DNA of 44,812 bases from CAYSBE01 sp046309355. Lineage in GTDB: Bacteria > Bacteroidota > Bacteroidia > UKL13-3. Both the position numbers and the translations under genes were made by a program. The notes beneath the pieces were generated by a model. The model ran no database searches. It had not been told where the DNA came from and saw only the letters and a list, made by a program, of their open reading frames with translations. Where the stretch lies: NCBI GenBank assembly GCA_046309355.1, contig JBKCPL010000028.1, forward strand, positions 1-44,812, written 5' to 3'. Positions 31,101-39,936 of the stretch are shown in pieces (within the stretch, counting starts at the first letter, position 1; each line of letters starts with the position of its first letter).

Positions 31101-32000
31101 CTGACCGAAATCGATTACACACACATCAATGCCAACAACTGGACAACCGATTCAGATAAAAACGAACTGGTGCGTCAGATACTCGGCAACTATAAAAACC
31201 GTGTGAATCAAGAACTGGCCGATTTCAAACGCAAAGAGTTTGCTATTACCGTTGGTGACGAGTTACCAACCGGTATTTTGAAGCTGGCTAAAGTGTATGT
31301 TGCCAATAAGCGTAAATTGAAAGTGGGAGATAAGATGGCCGGACGCCACGGAAACAAAGGTATCGTTGCACGTATCGTACGTGACGAAGATTTGCCTTTC
31401 ATGGAAGACGGAACTCCTGTAGATATTGTACTGAATCCGCTTGGTGTACCATCGCGTATGAACTTGGGACAGATTTACGAAACGGTATTGGGATGGGCCG
31501 GAAAAGAGTTGGGCGTTAAATTTGCCACACCTATTTTTGACGGTGCCACCGAAGAGCAGGTTCTTGAATACTGCCGCAAAGCCGGAATACCTGAATACGG
31601 CAAAACCTATTTGTATGACGGATTGAGTGGCGAGCGCTTCGACCAGCCGGTTACAGTCGGCATTATTTACATGCTTAAACTGGGTCACATGGTGGATGAT
31701 AAAATGCACGCACGTTCTATCGGACCTTATTCACTCATTACACAGCAGCCATTGGGTGGTAAAGCCCAGTTTGGTGGTCAGCGTTTTGGTGAAATGGAGG
31801 TTTGGGCTCTTGAAGCATTTGGTGCAGCCAACATACTTCAGGAAATCCTTACCATTAAGTCCGATGATATCATCGGCCGTGCAAAAACGTATGAAGCCAT
31901 TGTGAAAGGAGATAACCTGCCACAGCCGGGTATACCTGAATCATTCAACGTACTGGTACACGAATTAAGAGGTTTAGGCCTTGATGTTACACTTGAATAA
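28185..32000 (+). CDS. rpoB: RNA polymerase subunit beta (TTG start)
   Basis: Beta subunit, 1271 aa, full length. The rifampicin-binding cluster near residues 472-505 (NQLSQFMDQTNPLAEITHKRR, key residues in order) has the sensitive-type residues, and GRHGNKGIVAR and the C-terminal GGQRFGEMEVWALEA are typical. The start is TTG at 28185: an in-frame TAA at 28170 and no ATG or GTG between exclude any other upstream start, and the second residues (AKKNITTDERINFS) are typical for the family. The upstream hairpins suggest attenuation. rpoC follows after 14 nt. Confidence 0.98.
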   Translation: MAKKNITTDERINFSTVKKVIDYPDFLDVQLESFKEFFQLDTTSESRLNEGLYKVFQENFPITDTRNIFVLEFLDYFVDPPRYTIEECIERGLTYSIPLKAKLKLSCNDPEHEDFQTIVQDVYLGTIPYMAPGGTFVINGAERVIVSQLHRSPGVFFGQSYHTNGTKLYSARVIPFKGSWIEFATDVNNVMYAYIDRKKKFPVTTLLRAIGYETDKEILNLFDLAEEIKVSKSGLKKVVGRKLAARVLKTWVEDFVDEDTGEVVSIERNEVIIERDTILEDNHIDMIVEADVKNILLHKSESGQNDFAIILNTLQKDTANSGKEAHEHIYRQLRNADPPDEETARGVIDKLFFSDKRYDLGEVGRYRINRKLNRTVSGDVRVLTKDDIVAIIKYLIELSNSRADVDDIDHLSNRRVRTVGEQLYSQFGVGLARMARTIRERMNIRDNEVFTPADLINAKTLSSVINSFFGTNQLSQFMDQTNPLAEITHKRRMSALGPGGLSRDRAGFEVRDVHYTHYGRLCTIETPEGPNIGLISSLCVHAKINGMGFIETPYLKVTDGKVALKEPVTYLSAEDEDGKTIAQSNAKYDEKGNFIDEKVKARFEGDFPMLEPEKIDFMDIAPNQIVSIAASMIPFLEHNDANRALMGSNMQRQAVPLLRPQAPVVGTGLEGKITRDSRSMIVAEGNGIVESVDANQIVVRYEQTETDKLVSFGDDIKTYSLVKFRRTNQNTCINQKPIIRKGDRVVKGQILTEGYATESGELALGRNLKVAFMPWQGFNFEDAIVISERVVKEDIFTSLHITEFELEVRDTKRGEEELTNDIPNVSEEATKNLDENGLIRVGCEVGEGDILIGKITPKGETEPSPEEKLLRAIFGDKAGDVKDASLKAPPSSTGVVIDKKLFTRAKKEKSTKVDDKARIAKLSDEHEKNLKSIKGQLAEKLFSVLSGKTSQGVFNVYNEELVPKGTKFTLKNLTEIDYTHINANNWTTDSDKNELVRQILGNYKNRVNQELADFKRKEFAITVGDELPTGILKLAKVYVANKRKLKVGDKMAGRHGNKGIVARIVRDEDLPFMEDGTPVDIVLNPLGVPSRMNLGQIYETVLGWAGKELGVKFATPIFDGATEEQVLEYCRKAGIPEYGKTYLYDGLSGERFDQPVTVGIIYMLKLGHMVDDKMHARSIGPYSLITQQPLGGKAQFGGQRFGEMEVWALEAFGAANILQEILTIKSDDIIGRAKTYEAIVKGDNLPQPGIPESFNVLVHELRGLGLDVTLE

Positions 32001-32014
32001 AAACACCGCAGTAT

Positions 32015-35000
32015 ATGTCTAAAAAAGATATCAAACTCAAAAGCAACTTCACTAAAATCCGCATCGGTTTGGCTTCACCCGAATCGTTATTGCAACGTTC
32101 ACACGGTGAAGTGACAAAGCCGGAAACCATTAACTACCGTTCGTTTAAGCCCGAAATGGGCGGACTTTTCTGCGAGCGTATTTTTGGTCCTATTAAGGAT
32201 TATGAATGCCATTGCGGTAAGTACAAACGTATACGTTACAAAGGTATCGTGTGCGACCGTTGCGGTGTAGAAGTAACCGAGAAAAAAGTAAGACGCGAGC
32301 GCATCGGACACATCAACCTGGTTGTGCCTGTTGCTCATATCTGGTACTTCCGCTCGTTGCCTAATAAAATTGGCTACCTGTTAGGTATTCCTACTAAAAA
32401 GCTGGATATGGTGGTATACTACGAACGCTATGTAGTGTGCCAGCCAGGTCTTAAACAGGCCGATGGTATTAACCAACTCGATTTACTCACCGAAGAAGAA
32501 TACCTCGATATTCTTGATTCGTTGCCAAAAGAAAATCAATACCTAGACGACAATGACCCGAACAAATTCATCGCTAAAATGGGTGGTGAAGCATTGTGGT
32601 TCTTGTTGTCGCGTATTAACCTCGACACGCTATCGTATGATTTACGTGCAAAGGCCAGCAACGAAACTTCGCAGCAGCGTAAAAATGAAGCCCTAAAACG
32701 ACTAAAAGTTATTGAAGGCTTCCGTGCCGCACAGGAAAGAGGAGAAAACCGTCCGGAGTGGATGGTTGTAAAAATACTTCCTGTTATTCCTCCCGAATTG
32801 CGTCCACTCGTTCCACTGGAGGGTGGCCGTTTCGCTACTTCCGATTTGAATGACTTATACCGCAGAGTAATTATACGCAACAACCGCTTAAAGCGTCTAG
32901 TTGAAATCAAAGCACCTGAGGTGATTTTGCGTAACGAAAAGCGTATGCTTCAGGAAGCTGTGGATTCGTTGTTCGACAACACAAGACGTGTAAGCGCTGT
33001 AAAAACAGAAGGAAATCGTCCGCTGAAGTCCTTGAGCGATATGCTTAAAGGTAAGCAAGGTCGTTTCCGTCAAAACCTGTTAGGTAAGCGTGTTGATTAT
33101 TCAGGCCGTTCAGTAATTGTTGTAGGACCAAACCTAAAATTACATGAGTGCGGTATTCCTAAAAACATGGCAGCCGAATTGTTCAAGCCGTTTATCATTC
33201 GCAAGTTGCTTGAGCGTGGTATTGTAAAAACAGTAAAATCAGCTAAAAAATTAGTTGACCGCAAAGAGTCTGTGATTTGGGATATCCTGGAAAACATACT
33301 TAAAGGACATCCGGTGTTGCTAAACCGTGCTCCTACACTTCACCGTTTAGGTATTCAGTCGTTTCAGCCAAAACTAGTAGAAGGTAAAGCCATACAGCTT
33401 CACCCGCTGGTGTGTACCGGATTTAACGCTGACTTTGACGGTGACCAGATGGCGGTTCACGTACCGCTAGGTAATGCTGCCATTTTGGAAGCACAGTTGC
33501 TAATGCTGGCATCGCACAATATTCTGAACCCTGCAAACGGTTCGCCTATTGCTGTTCCTTCACAGGACATGGTGTTGGGTCTGTACTACATTACCAAAGG
33601 CCGCAAGTCTACTCCCGAGCATATAGTGAAAGGCGAAAACCTCACTTTCTATTCACCTGAAGAGGCGATTATTGCTTACAACGAAAAGCGTGTTCATTTG
33701 CATGCGCACATCAAATGTAAAGTGAATGTTCGTGAAGAAGGCAAACTGGTAAATAAACTGATTGAAACGACTATGGGTCGTGTATTGTTCAATCAGGTTG
33801 TTCCTGCTGATTATGGGTACATCAATGAACTGCTTACCAAAAAGAACCTGCGTGATATTATAGGCAATATTATAAAAGTAAGCGGCATGGATAAATGTGC
33901 CAAATTCCTTGATAATATTAAGGACCTTGGTTTCCATTACGCTTTCCGCGGAGGCTTGTCATTCAACCTGTCGTATGTAATGATTCCAAAAGAGAAAGAG
34001 AAATTTGTGAAGCAGGCTATGCAGGAAGTGGAAGAGATATGGAGCAACTACAACAATGGATTTATTACCAATAATGAGCGTTACAATCAGGTTATCGATA
34101 TCTGGACACGTATCAACTCACGTTTGGCAGATACCTTGTTGAAGCAGCTGAAAGATGATCAGCAGGGCTTCAATCCGATTTATATGATGCTCGATTCGGG
34201 CGCTCGTGGTTCTAAAGAGCAAATTCGTCAGCTGGGCGGTATGCGCGGTCTGATGGCCAAGCCTCAGAAAAACCTGTCGGGCGGTACCGGTGAGATTATT
34301 GAAAACCCGATTCTTTCCAATTTCAAAGAAGGACTTTCAGTTATCGAATACTTTATTTCTACCCACGGTGCACGTAAAGGTTTGGCCGATACGGCTTTGA
34401 AAACTGCCGATGCGGGTTACCTTACACGAAGGCTGCACGATGTGGCACAAGATGTGGTGGTAAACGAAGAAGATTGCCAAACATTACGCGGTATTCCTAC
34501 CTCGGCATTGAAAGACAATGAAGAAGTAGTTGAGTCGCTGTATGAGCGTATTCTGGGCCGTGTGAGTCTGCATGATGTATACGATCCGCGCACAAGCGAG
34601 TTGTATGTTCGTTCAGGCGAAGAAATAACCGAAGACATAGCTGCGAAAATTGACGCATCACCAATTGAAACCGTTGAAATACGTTCGGCATTAACCTGCG
34701 AAACCCAATTGGGTATTTGCTCGAAATGCTACGGACGCAACCTGGCAACCGGCCGAATGGCTCAAAAAGGCGAAGCAGTAGGTGTAATAGCTGCACAATC
34801 CATTGGTGAACCGGGTACTCAGTTAACCCTGCGTACGTTCCACGTGGGTGGTACAGCATCCAACATCGCTGCCGAATCGCAAATGAGTGCTAAATTCGGA
34901 GGTATCGTGGAGTTCGAAGAAATTCGCACAACCGAAATGAAAACCGAAGAAGGAATAGTAGATGTTATTCTTGGTCGTCAGGGCGAAATACGTATACTGG

Positions 35001-36304
35001 ACGAAAATACCCGTCAGCCTATTGTAACCATGAACATTCCTTACGGTGCGCATTTGTTTGTTAAAAATGGACAAAAACTGGCTAAAGGAGATAAAGTATG
35101 TACATGGGATCCGTATAACGCGGTGATTATTTCTGAATTTGCCGGTCAAACCCGTTTTGAAAACCTGATTGAAAACATCACATTCAAAGAAGAATCGGAT
35201 GAGCAAACAGGACACAAAGAGAAGGTTATTATCGACTCGAAAGACAAAACCAAAATTCCTTCAATTGTGATTACCGATAAAAAAGGAAATCCGTTGAAAG
35301 AATACAACTTGCCGGTAGGTTCACACATTATTGTTGAAGACCGTGATGATATTAAAGCCGGTGAAATTATAGTGAAGATACCACGTATAGTAGGCAAAAC
35401 CCGAGATATTACCGGTGGTTTACCACGCGTAACCGAATTGTTTGAAGCACGTAATCCATCGAATCCGGCCGTAGTTACCGAAATTGACGGTGTGGTTTCA
35501 TTTGGTGGCATCAAACGCGGTAACCGTGAAATTATCATTACCTCACGCGATGGCGAACAGAAGAAATACCTTGTTCCACTTTCGAAACACATCCTGGTTC
35601 AGGAAAACGATTTCGTAAAAGCCGGCTCATCACTTTCTGACGGTTCTATCAGCCCACAGGATATTCTTCGCATCGAAGGACCGTTGGCTGTACAACGCTA
35701 CATCACCAACGGTATTCAGGAAGTTTACCGCTTACAGGGTGTGAAAATAAACGATAAGCACATTGAAGTAATCGTGCGTCAGATGATGCAAAAAGTAGAA
35801 GTGGAAGATGCAGGCGATACACTGTTCTTAGAAGGTGAAGCTGCAGACAAATGGAACTTTAAAAAGACCAACGACTGGATATACGACAAAAAAGTAGTGG
35901 TAGATGCCGGTGACTCAGCTACGCTTAAAGTGGGTCAGATTGTACACGTGCGCAAACTGCGTGACGAAAACTCCATGCTGAAGCGTCAGGATAAAAAACT
36001 GGTGCAGGTGCGTGATGCAGTTCCATCTACAGCTAGTCAGATTATACAGGGTATTACCCGCGCTTCATTGGGCACACACAGCTTCATGAGTGCTGCCTCG
36101 TTCCAGGAAACCACCAAGGTACTGAACGAAGCCGCTATTTCAGGTAAAGTTGATCACATGCTTGGCCTGAAAGAAAACGTGATTGTAGGCCACCTTATAC
36201 CGGCAGGTACAGGTGTGCGCGACTACGAAAAACTGGTAGTGGGCTCAAAAGATGAGTACGATTTATTGTTGGCTTCAAAAGGCCAGAAAGCTAAGGCAGA
36301 ATAA
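32015..36304 (+). CDS. rpoC: RNA polymerase subunit beta'
   Basis: Beta' subunit, 1429 aa. The zinc-ribbon cysteines C65, C67, C80 and C83 are present, the catalytic Mg2+ loop NADFDGD has its aspartates at 473, 475 and 477, and the second zinc site appears near CETQLGICSKCYGR. The trigger-loop region GLADTALKTADAGYLTRRL is intact. It forms the active site with beta. It is the last gene of the cluster; a strong terminator follows. Confidence 0.99.
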   Translation: MSKKDIKLKSNFTKIRIGLASPESLLQRSHGEVTKPETINYRSFKPEMGGLFCERIFGPIKDYECHCGKYKRIRYKGIVCDRCGVEVTEKKVRRERIGHINLVVPVAHIWYFRSLPNKIGYLLGIPTKKLDMVVYYERYVVCQPGLKQADGINQLDLLTEEEYLDILDSLPKENQYLDDNDPNKFIAKMGGEALWFLLSRINLDTLSYDLRAKASNETSQQRKNEALKRLKVIEGFRAAQERGENRPEWMVVKILPVIPPELRPLVPLEGGRFATSDLNDLYRRVIIRNNRLKRLVEIKAPEVILRNEKRMLQEAVDSLFDNTRRVSAVKTEGNRPLKSLSDMLKGKQGRFRQNLLGKRVDYSGRSVIVVGPNLKLHECGIPKNMAAELFKPFIIRKLLERGIVKTVKSAKKLVDRKESVIWDILENILKGHPVLLNRAPTLHRLGIQSFQPKLVEGKAIQLHPLVCTGFNADFDGDQMAVHVPLGNAAILEAQLLMLASHNILNPANGSPIAVPSQDMVLGLYYITKGRKSTPEHIVKGENLTFYSPEEAIIAYNEKRVHLHAHIKCKVNVREEGKLVNKLIETTMGRVLFNQVVPADYGYINELLTKKNLRDIIGNIIKVSGMDKCAKFLDNIKDLGFHYAFRGGLSFNLSYVMIPKEKEKFVKQAMQEVEEIWSNYNNGFITNNERYNQVIDIWTRINSRLADTLLKQLKDDQQGFNPIYMMLDSGARGSKEQIRQLGGMRGLMAKPQKNLSGGTGEIIENPILSNFKEGLSVIEYFISTHGARKGLADTALKTADAGYLTRRLHDVAQDVVVNEEDCQTLRGIPTSALKDNEEVVESLYERILGRVSLHDVYDPRTSELYVRSGEEITEDIAAKIDASPIETVEIRSALTCETQLGICSKCYGRNLATGRMAQKGEAVGVIAAQSIGEPGTQLTLRTFHVGGTASNIAAESQMSAKFGGIVEFEEIRTTEMKTEEGIVDVILGRQGEIRILDENTRQPIVTMNIPYGAHLFVKNGQKLAKGDKVCTWDPYNAVIISEFAGQTRFENLIENITFKEESDEQTGHKEKVIIDSKDKTKIPSIVITDKKGNPLKEYNLPVGSHIIVEDRDDIKAGEIIVKIPRIVGKTRDITGGLPRVTELFEARNPSNPAVVTEIDGVVSFGGIKRGNREIIITSRDGEQKKYLVPLSKHILVQENDFVKAGSSLSDGSISPQDILRIEGPLAVQRYITNGIQEVYRLQGVKINDKHIEVIVRQMMQKVEVEDAGDTLFLEGEAADKWNFKKTNDWIYDKKVVVDAGDSATLKVGQIVHVRKLRDENSMLKRQDKKLVQVRDAVPSTASQIIQGITRASLGTHSFMSAASFQETTKVLNEAAISGKVDHMLGLKENVIVGHLIPAGTGVRDYEKLVVGSKDEYDLLLASKGQKAKAE

Positions 36305-36325
36305 ACCCTTGCTCATGCTAAATAC

Positions 36326-36358
36326 AAAACCCGGTTTCTTTACGAGGCCGGGTTTTTT
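36326..36358 (+). terminator. intrinsic terminator after rpoC
   Basis: AAAACCCGG, loop TTTCTTTACGAGG, CCGGGTTTTTT: nine pairs with a T run, 22 bases after the rpoC stop. It ends the long secE-rpoC unit. Confidence 0.9.
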
Positions 36359-36374
36359 GTTGGGCTGTTTTATG

Positions 36375-36382
36375 TACTTTTG
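36375..36382 (+). promoter_or_regulatory. -7 element of the DUF3467 gene
   Basis: TACTTTTG, exact to TAnnTTTG, 20 bases before the ATG at 36403 and just after the rpoC terminator. The nearest TTG (36357-36359) gives a short 15-base spacer. Confidence 0.5.
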
Positions 36383-36402
36383 ACCATTCAATTCTTTTAA
36401 TT

Positions 36403-36720
36403 ATGTCCGATCAAAATACCAACAACAATCAAATCAATATTGAACTCAGCGAAGAAGTAGCCGAAGGTATTTATTCTAACCTGGCCATCATCACTCACTC
36501 CAATTCGGAGTTTGTGGTTGACTTTGTACGTATAATGCCCGGTGTGCCCAAAGCCAAAGTAAAATCACGTATTGTACTCACCCCCGAGCATGCTAAGCGC
36601 TTATTGCTGGCACTGGGCGATAATATTCGCAAATACGAAGACCTGAACGGAACGATTACCATGTCGGAGCAAATGCCTCCCATCCCCATGAATTTTGGCG
36701 GACCCACAGGCATGGCTTGA
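36403..36720 (+). CDS. DUF3467 protein
   Basis: A 105-aa protein of the DUF3467 family, with the core INIELSEEVAEGIYSNLAII, given by its first residues, HSNSEFVVDFVRIMPG and a helix around LTPEHAKRLLLALGDN. It is small, soluble and common in Bacteroidota and some other phyla; its function is unknown. The fold suggests a beta-sheet with one long helix. The Asn/Gln-rich start and Pro/Gly/Met-rich end look unstructured. It sits alone between the rpoC terminator and carA. Confidence 0.88.
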   Translation: MSDQNTNNNQINIELSEEVAEGIYSNLAIITHSNSEFVVDFVRIMPGVPKAKVKSRIVLTPEHAKRLLLALGDNIRKYEDLNGTITMSEQMPPIPMNFGGPTGMA

Positions 36721-36766
36721 TTTCGCCCTGTTTATAAAATGAGTATGGGTATTTTTTTGATAAACC

Positions 36767-36774
36767 TATATTTG
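36767..36774 (+). promoter_or_regulatory. -7 element of carA
   Basis: TATATTTG, exact to TAnnTTTG, 17 bases before the GTG at 36792. No TTG at standard spacing was found. Confidence 0.45.
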
Positions 36775-36791
36775 CCCAAATCTGACCAAGC

Positions 36792-37889
36792 GTGGAAAAA
36801 CAAATAAAATTCCCTGCCACTCTGGTTCTGGCTGACGGAACCGCATTTCATGGCACATCCATTGGCAAAATAGGAACCACTACCGGTGAAATATGTTTCA
36901 ATACCGGAATGACCGGCTACCAGGAAGTATTTACCGACCCTTCGTATTATGGTCAGGTGCTTGTAGAAACTAACGTGCACATTGGCAATTACGGCATACA
37001 TACCGATGAGGTAGAATCGGACGGAATTAAAATTGCGGGCCTTGTGTGCAAGCAGTTTAATATTCCCTTTTCACGCAAGCAATCGGCCATGAGTGTGCAA
37101 GAGTATTTTGCCTCTCATAATTTGGTTGGCATATCGGATGTTGATACGCGTGCAATAGTGCGTCATGTGCGCAGCAAAGGAGCCATGAATTGCATAATTT
37201 CCTCTGAAGAAAAAAGTGTGGATGAACTGTTGCACGAATTAACACGCGTGCCATCTATGGAAGGACTCGAACTCTCCTCCAAAGTGTCGACCGATAAAAC
37301 CTATTTTATGGGTAATCCGGATGCGGCAAAGAAAGTAGCAATTCTTGATTTGGGAATAAAGAAAAATATTTTGCGCAGCCTGTCCGAACGCGACTGTTAC
37401 CTGGCCGTGTTTAATGGCAAAACATCATTTGAGGAAATGATGAAATTTAAACCCGATGGATTTATGATTTCAAATGGTCCCGGTGACCCTGCTACCATGC
37501 ACTATGCAGTGGAAACTGTAAAAACCATACTACACCACAATGTGCCACTATTCGGAATTTGCCTGGGCCATCAGATACTGGCTGAAGCCAACGGCATTTC
37601 AACTTACAAAATGCACAATGGACACCGTGGGCTTAATCATCCTGTAAAAAATACCATCACCGGACATTGCGAAATTACATCGCAAAACCACGGATTCTCG
37701 GTAAAAGCAGAGGATGTGCATGCCTGCAAAGAAGTGGAAGTAACGCATGTAAACCTGAATGACAATACCATTGAAGGTATTCGCATGAAAAACAAAAAAG
37801 CATTTTCAGTGCAGTATCACCCCGAAGCCGCACCCGGTCCGCACGATAGCCGTTACCTGTTCGATGATTTCGTGAAACTGATGAGCTAA
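36792..37889 (+). CDS. carA: carbamoyl-phosphate synthase small subunit (GTG start)
   Basis: Glutamine amidotransferase subunit, 365 aa, which splits glutamine and feeds ammonia to CarB for pyrimidine and arginine synthesis. The N-terminal CPSase domain has LVLADGTAFHG and FNTGMTGYQEV, and the class I amidotransferase triad is Cys257 (FGICLGHQ), His343 and Glu345 (YHPEAAPGPHD). The start is GTG at 36792, the only start that keeps the N-terminal strand. carB is not in this window. Adjacent eno follows after 57 nt. Confidence 0.97.
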   Translation: MEKQIKFPATLVLADGTAFHGTSIGKIGTTTGEICFNTGMTGYQEVFTDPSYYGQVLVETNVHIGNYGIHTDEVESDGIKIAGLVCKQFNIPFSRKQSAMSVQEYFASHNLVGISDVDTRAIVRHVRSKGAMNCIISSEEKSVDELLHELTRVPSMEGLELSSKVSTDKTYFMGNPDAAKKVAILDLGIKKNILRSLSERDCYLAVFNGKTSFEEMMKFKPDGFMISNGPGDPATMHYAVETVKTILHHNVPLFGICLGHQILAEANGISTYKMHNGHRGLNHPVKNTITGHCEITSQNHGFSVKAEDVHACKEVEVTHVNLNDNTIEGIRMKNKKAFSVQYHPEAAPGPHDSRYLFDDFVKLMS

Positions 37890-37946
37890 ACAACAAACTT
37901 CATTACCCTATTTAATAGTTACTATTCACCATTTATCATTCAAAGC

Positions 37947-39233
37947 ATGAGCCAGATTATAGACATTAAAGCAAGACAAATTTTAGACTCGCGTGGAAAC
38001 CCCACCGTAGAAGCCGAAGTATATACCGAATACGGTGCTATGGGCCGAGCAGCCGTGCCATCAGGCGCATCAACCGGTGCGCACGAGGCTGTTGAATTGC
38101 GTGATGGCGATAAGAAGCACTACCTGGGTAAAGGTGTGCTGAAAGCAGTTGAAAACATCAACAAGGATATTGCCGACCGCATCATTGGCATGGATGTGTT
38201 TGATCAAAATGAAATTGATCGTGTGATGTTAAAGCTGGATGGGACCGATAACAAATCAAAACTGGGTGCCAATGCTATACTGGCTGTATCCATGGCGTGT
38301 GCAAAAGCAGCAGCACAAGAGTCGGGTATGTCGTTGTACCGCTATGTGGGCGGAGTAAATGCCAACACGTTGCCTATACCACTCATGAATATTTTAAACG
38401 GTGGAGCCCATGCCGATAATTCTATCGACTTTCAGGAATTTATGATTATGCCTGTGCATGCCGATACATTCAGCGATGCACTGCGCATGGGTACTGAAGT
38501 GTTTCATCACCTGAAAGCCGTTTTGAAGAAAAAAGGATACAGCACCAATGTGGGCGATGAAGGCGGATTTGCTCCCAATATTCCTTCCAATGAAGAAGCG
38601 ATTGAAACGGTACTGAAAGCCATAGAAGAAGCCGGATATAAACCGGGCAAAGATATTTACATTGCAATGGATGCTGCTACTACCGAGTTTTACGATGAAA
38701 AAACCGGCATCTATACGTTTAAGAAATCAGATAAACGCGAAATGGACTCAGCCGGTATGGTGGCCTACTGGAAAGAATGGGTGAATAAGTACCCGATTAT
38801 TTCTATTGAAGATGGTATGGCCGAAGACGACTGGAAAGGTTGGGCAGAATTGACTAAAACCATAGGAAGCAAAGTACAACTGGTAGGCGATGATTTGTTT
38901 GTAACCAATAGCAAGCGATTGGCTAAAGGAATTGAACAAGGTGTGGCTAACTCCATACTGGTTAAAGTAAATCAGATAGGTTCATTAACCGAAACCATTG
39001 ATGCGGTGAACCTCGCAACGCGCAACGCATACACCAATATAATGAGCCACCGAAGTGGTGAAACAGAAGATACTACTATTGCCGATTTAGCGGTAGCATT
39101 AAACAGCGGACAAATTAAAACAGGTTCAGCCAGCCGTACCGATAGAATAGCAAAATACAATCAACTGCTTCGCATAGAAGATGAGTTGGGTAAAAATGCG
39201 TATTACCCCGGTAAGGATTTTAAATACGCATAG
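37947..39233 (+). CDS. eno: enolase
   Basis: A 428-aa enolase, converting 2-phosphoglycerate to phosphoenolpyruvate in glycolysis. It has the N-terminal ARQILDSRGNPTVE, GANAILAVSMA, the metal Asp and Glu positions (VGDEGGFAP, ISIEDGMAEDD, LVGDDLFVTN), the catalytic Lys region LVKVNQIGSLTE and SHRSGETED. All key parts are intact and length is normal. It is followed by a terminator. Confidence 0.99.
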   Translation: MSQIIDIKARQILDSRGNPTVEAEVYTEYGAMGRAAVPSGASTGAHEAVELRDGDKKHYLGKGVLKAVENINKDIADRIIGMDVFDQNEIDRVMLKLDGTDNKSKLGANAILAVSMACAKAAAQESGMSLYRYVGGVNANTLPIPLMNILNGGAHADNSIDFQEFMIMPVHADTFSDALRMGTEVFHHLKAVLKKKGYSTNVGDEGGFAPNIPSNEEAIETVLKAIEEAGYKPGKDIYIAMDAATTEFYDEKTGIYTFKKSDKREMDSAGMVAYWKEWVNKYPIISIEDGMAEDDWKGWAELTKTIGSKVQLVGDDLFVTNSKRLAKGIEQGVANSILVKVNQIGSLTETIDAVNLATRNAYTNIMSHRSGETEDTTIADLAVALNSGQIKTGSASRTDRIAKYNQLLRIEDELGKNAYYPGKDFKYA

Positions 39234-39255
39234 ATTTCAAATGCATTCAATAGAG

Positions 39256-39282
39256 AGCCAATCCGTATGGGTTGGCTTTTTT
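39256..39282 (+). terminator. intrinsic terminator after eno
   Basis: AGCCAATCC, loop GTAT, GGGTTGGCT followed by TTTTT; nine positions with one imperfect pair. It begins 23 bases after the eno stop. Confidence 0.85.
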
Positions 39283-39378
39283 ACTGCCTGATAGTTTGGA
39301 TTTTATATACTTTCGTTATTTAGAATTAGAATAAATAAAAATAATATTTATGTTTGCCATACAATTAATGAGTACTGT

Positions 39379-39708
39379 ATGGAAAAGAAATTTGTAGCAA
39401 TTAACTACATCAACTGTCAGCCGGAATACGTAGAACGCTTTGAGCAATTATTTTCGACCCGCGCACATGCTATTGATCAAATGCCCGGATTTATTGATAT
39501 ATATGTACTGCGGCCTTCAAAACCAAATGAACCCTATTTGATTATCAGCAACTGGGAAAGTGAAGAGTCGTTTAAAAGCTGGACTACATCACCGGCATTT
39601 ATAGAAGGGCACAAGCGTGGATTTGAAGATGTGAGAAAAGCCAAAGAAGAAGGCAGAACCCCACCCATGACCAGCGATTTTAAAGTGTATCAGGTAATAA
39701 GTAACTAA
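39379..39708 (+). CDS. IsdG/HmoA-like antibiotic biosynthesis monooxygenase
   Basis: A 109-aa dimeric alpha/beta-barrel (ABM) protein. Against S. aureus IsdG the catalytic triad of haem-degrading enzymes is present at matching places: Asn9 (VAINYIN), Trp68 (FKSWTTSP) and His78 (EGHKRG). A C-terminal strand FKVYQVI also matches. Haem breakdown with iron release is therefore the best guess, although other ABM proteins use quinones. No iron-uptake gene is adjacent. A 40-aa membrane ORF follows after 5 nt. Confidence 0.78.
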   Translation: MEKKFVAINYINCQPEYVERFEQLFSTRAHAIDQMPGFIDIYVLRPSKPNEPYLIISNWESEESFKSWTTSPAFIEGHKRGFEDVRKAKEEGRTPPMTSDFKVYQVISN

Positions 39709-39713
39709 TTGGA

Positions 39714-39836
39714 ATGAACACACAGCAACTGGTAATATGGCTTAAAAAACTAGGTATTGCAGGGTTCATTTTTTTTCTGATAAAAGGATTGCTGTGGCTG
39801 ATTATTCCTTATCTCATTACAGTGGGACTAGTTTAA
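39714..39836 (+). CDS. 40-aa single-pass membrane protein (small ORF)
   Basis: An ATG at 39714, five bases after the monooxygenase stop, opens 40 codons. The product has a short polar start with KK, then GFIFFLIKGLLWLIIPYLI, a strongly hydrophobic helix interrupted by a Lys-Gly. The tight spacing suggests co-translation with the monooxygenase. Similar short membrane proteins occur in Bacteroidota, sometimes under wrong names; I can give no function. Confidence 0.55.
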   Translation: MNTQQLVIWLKKLGIAGFIFFLIKGLLWLIIPYLITVGLV

Positions 39837-39902
39837 AAAGTAGTAGGCTTTTACGCTGTTTACTAATGCAGTCACTTAAATGTTAAGTGCACAACTTGAC
39901 GA

Positions 39903-39932
39903 TTGAGGTGAGCATTATAAGACTTATTTTTG
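39903..39932 (+). promoter_or_regulatory. promoter of the DivIC/FtsB-like gene
   Basis: TTG (39903-39905), a 19-base spacer and TATTTTTG (39925-39932). The ATG at 39937 is four bases past the -7 motif, close to where transcription should begin, so the transcript may be leaderless. Confidence 0.65.
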
Positions 39933-39936
39933 TGTA

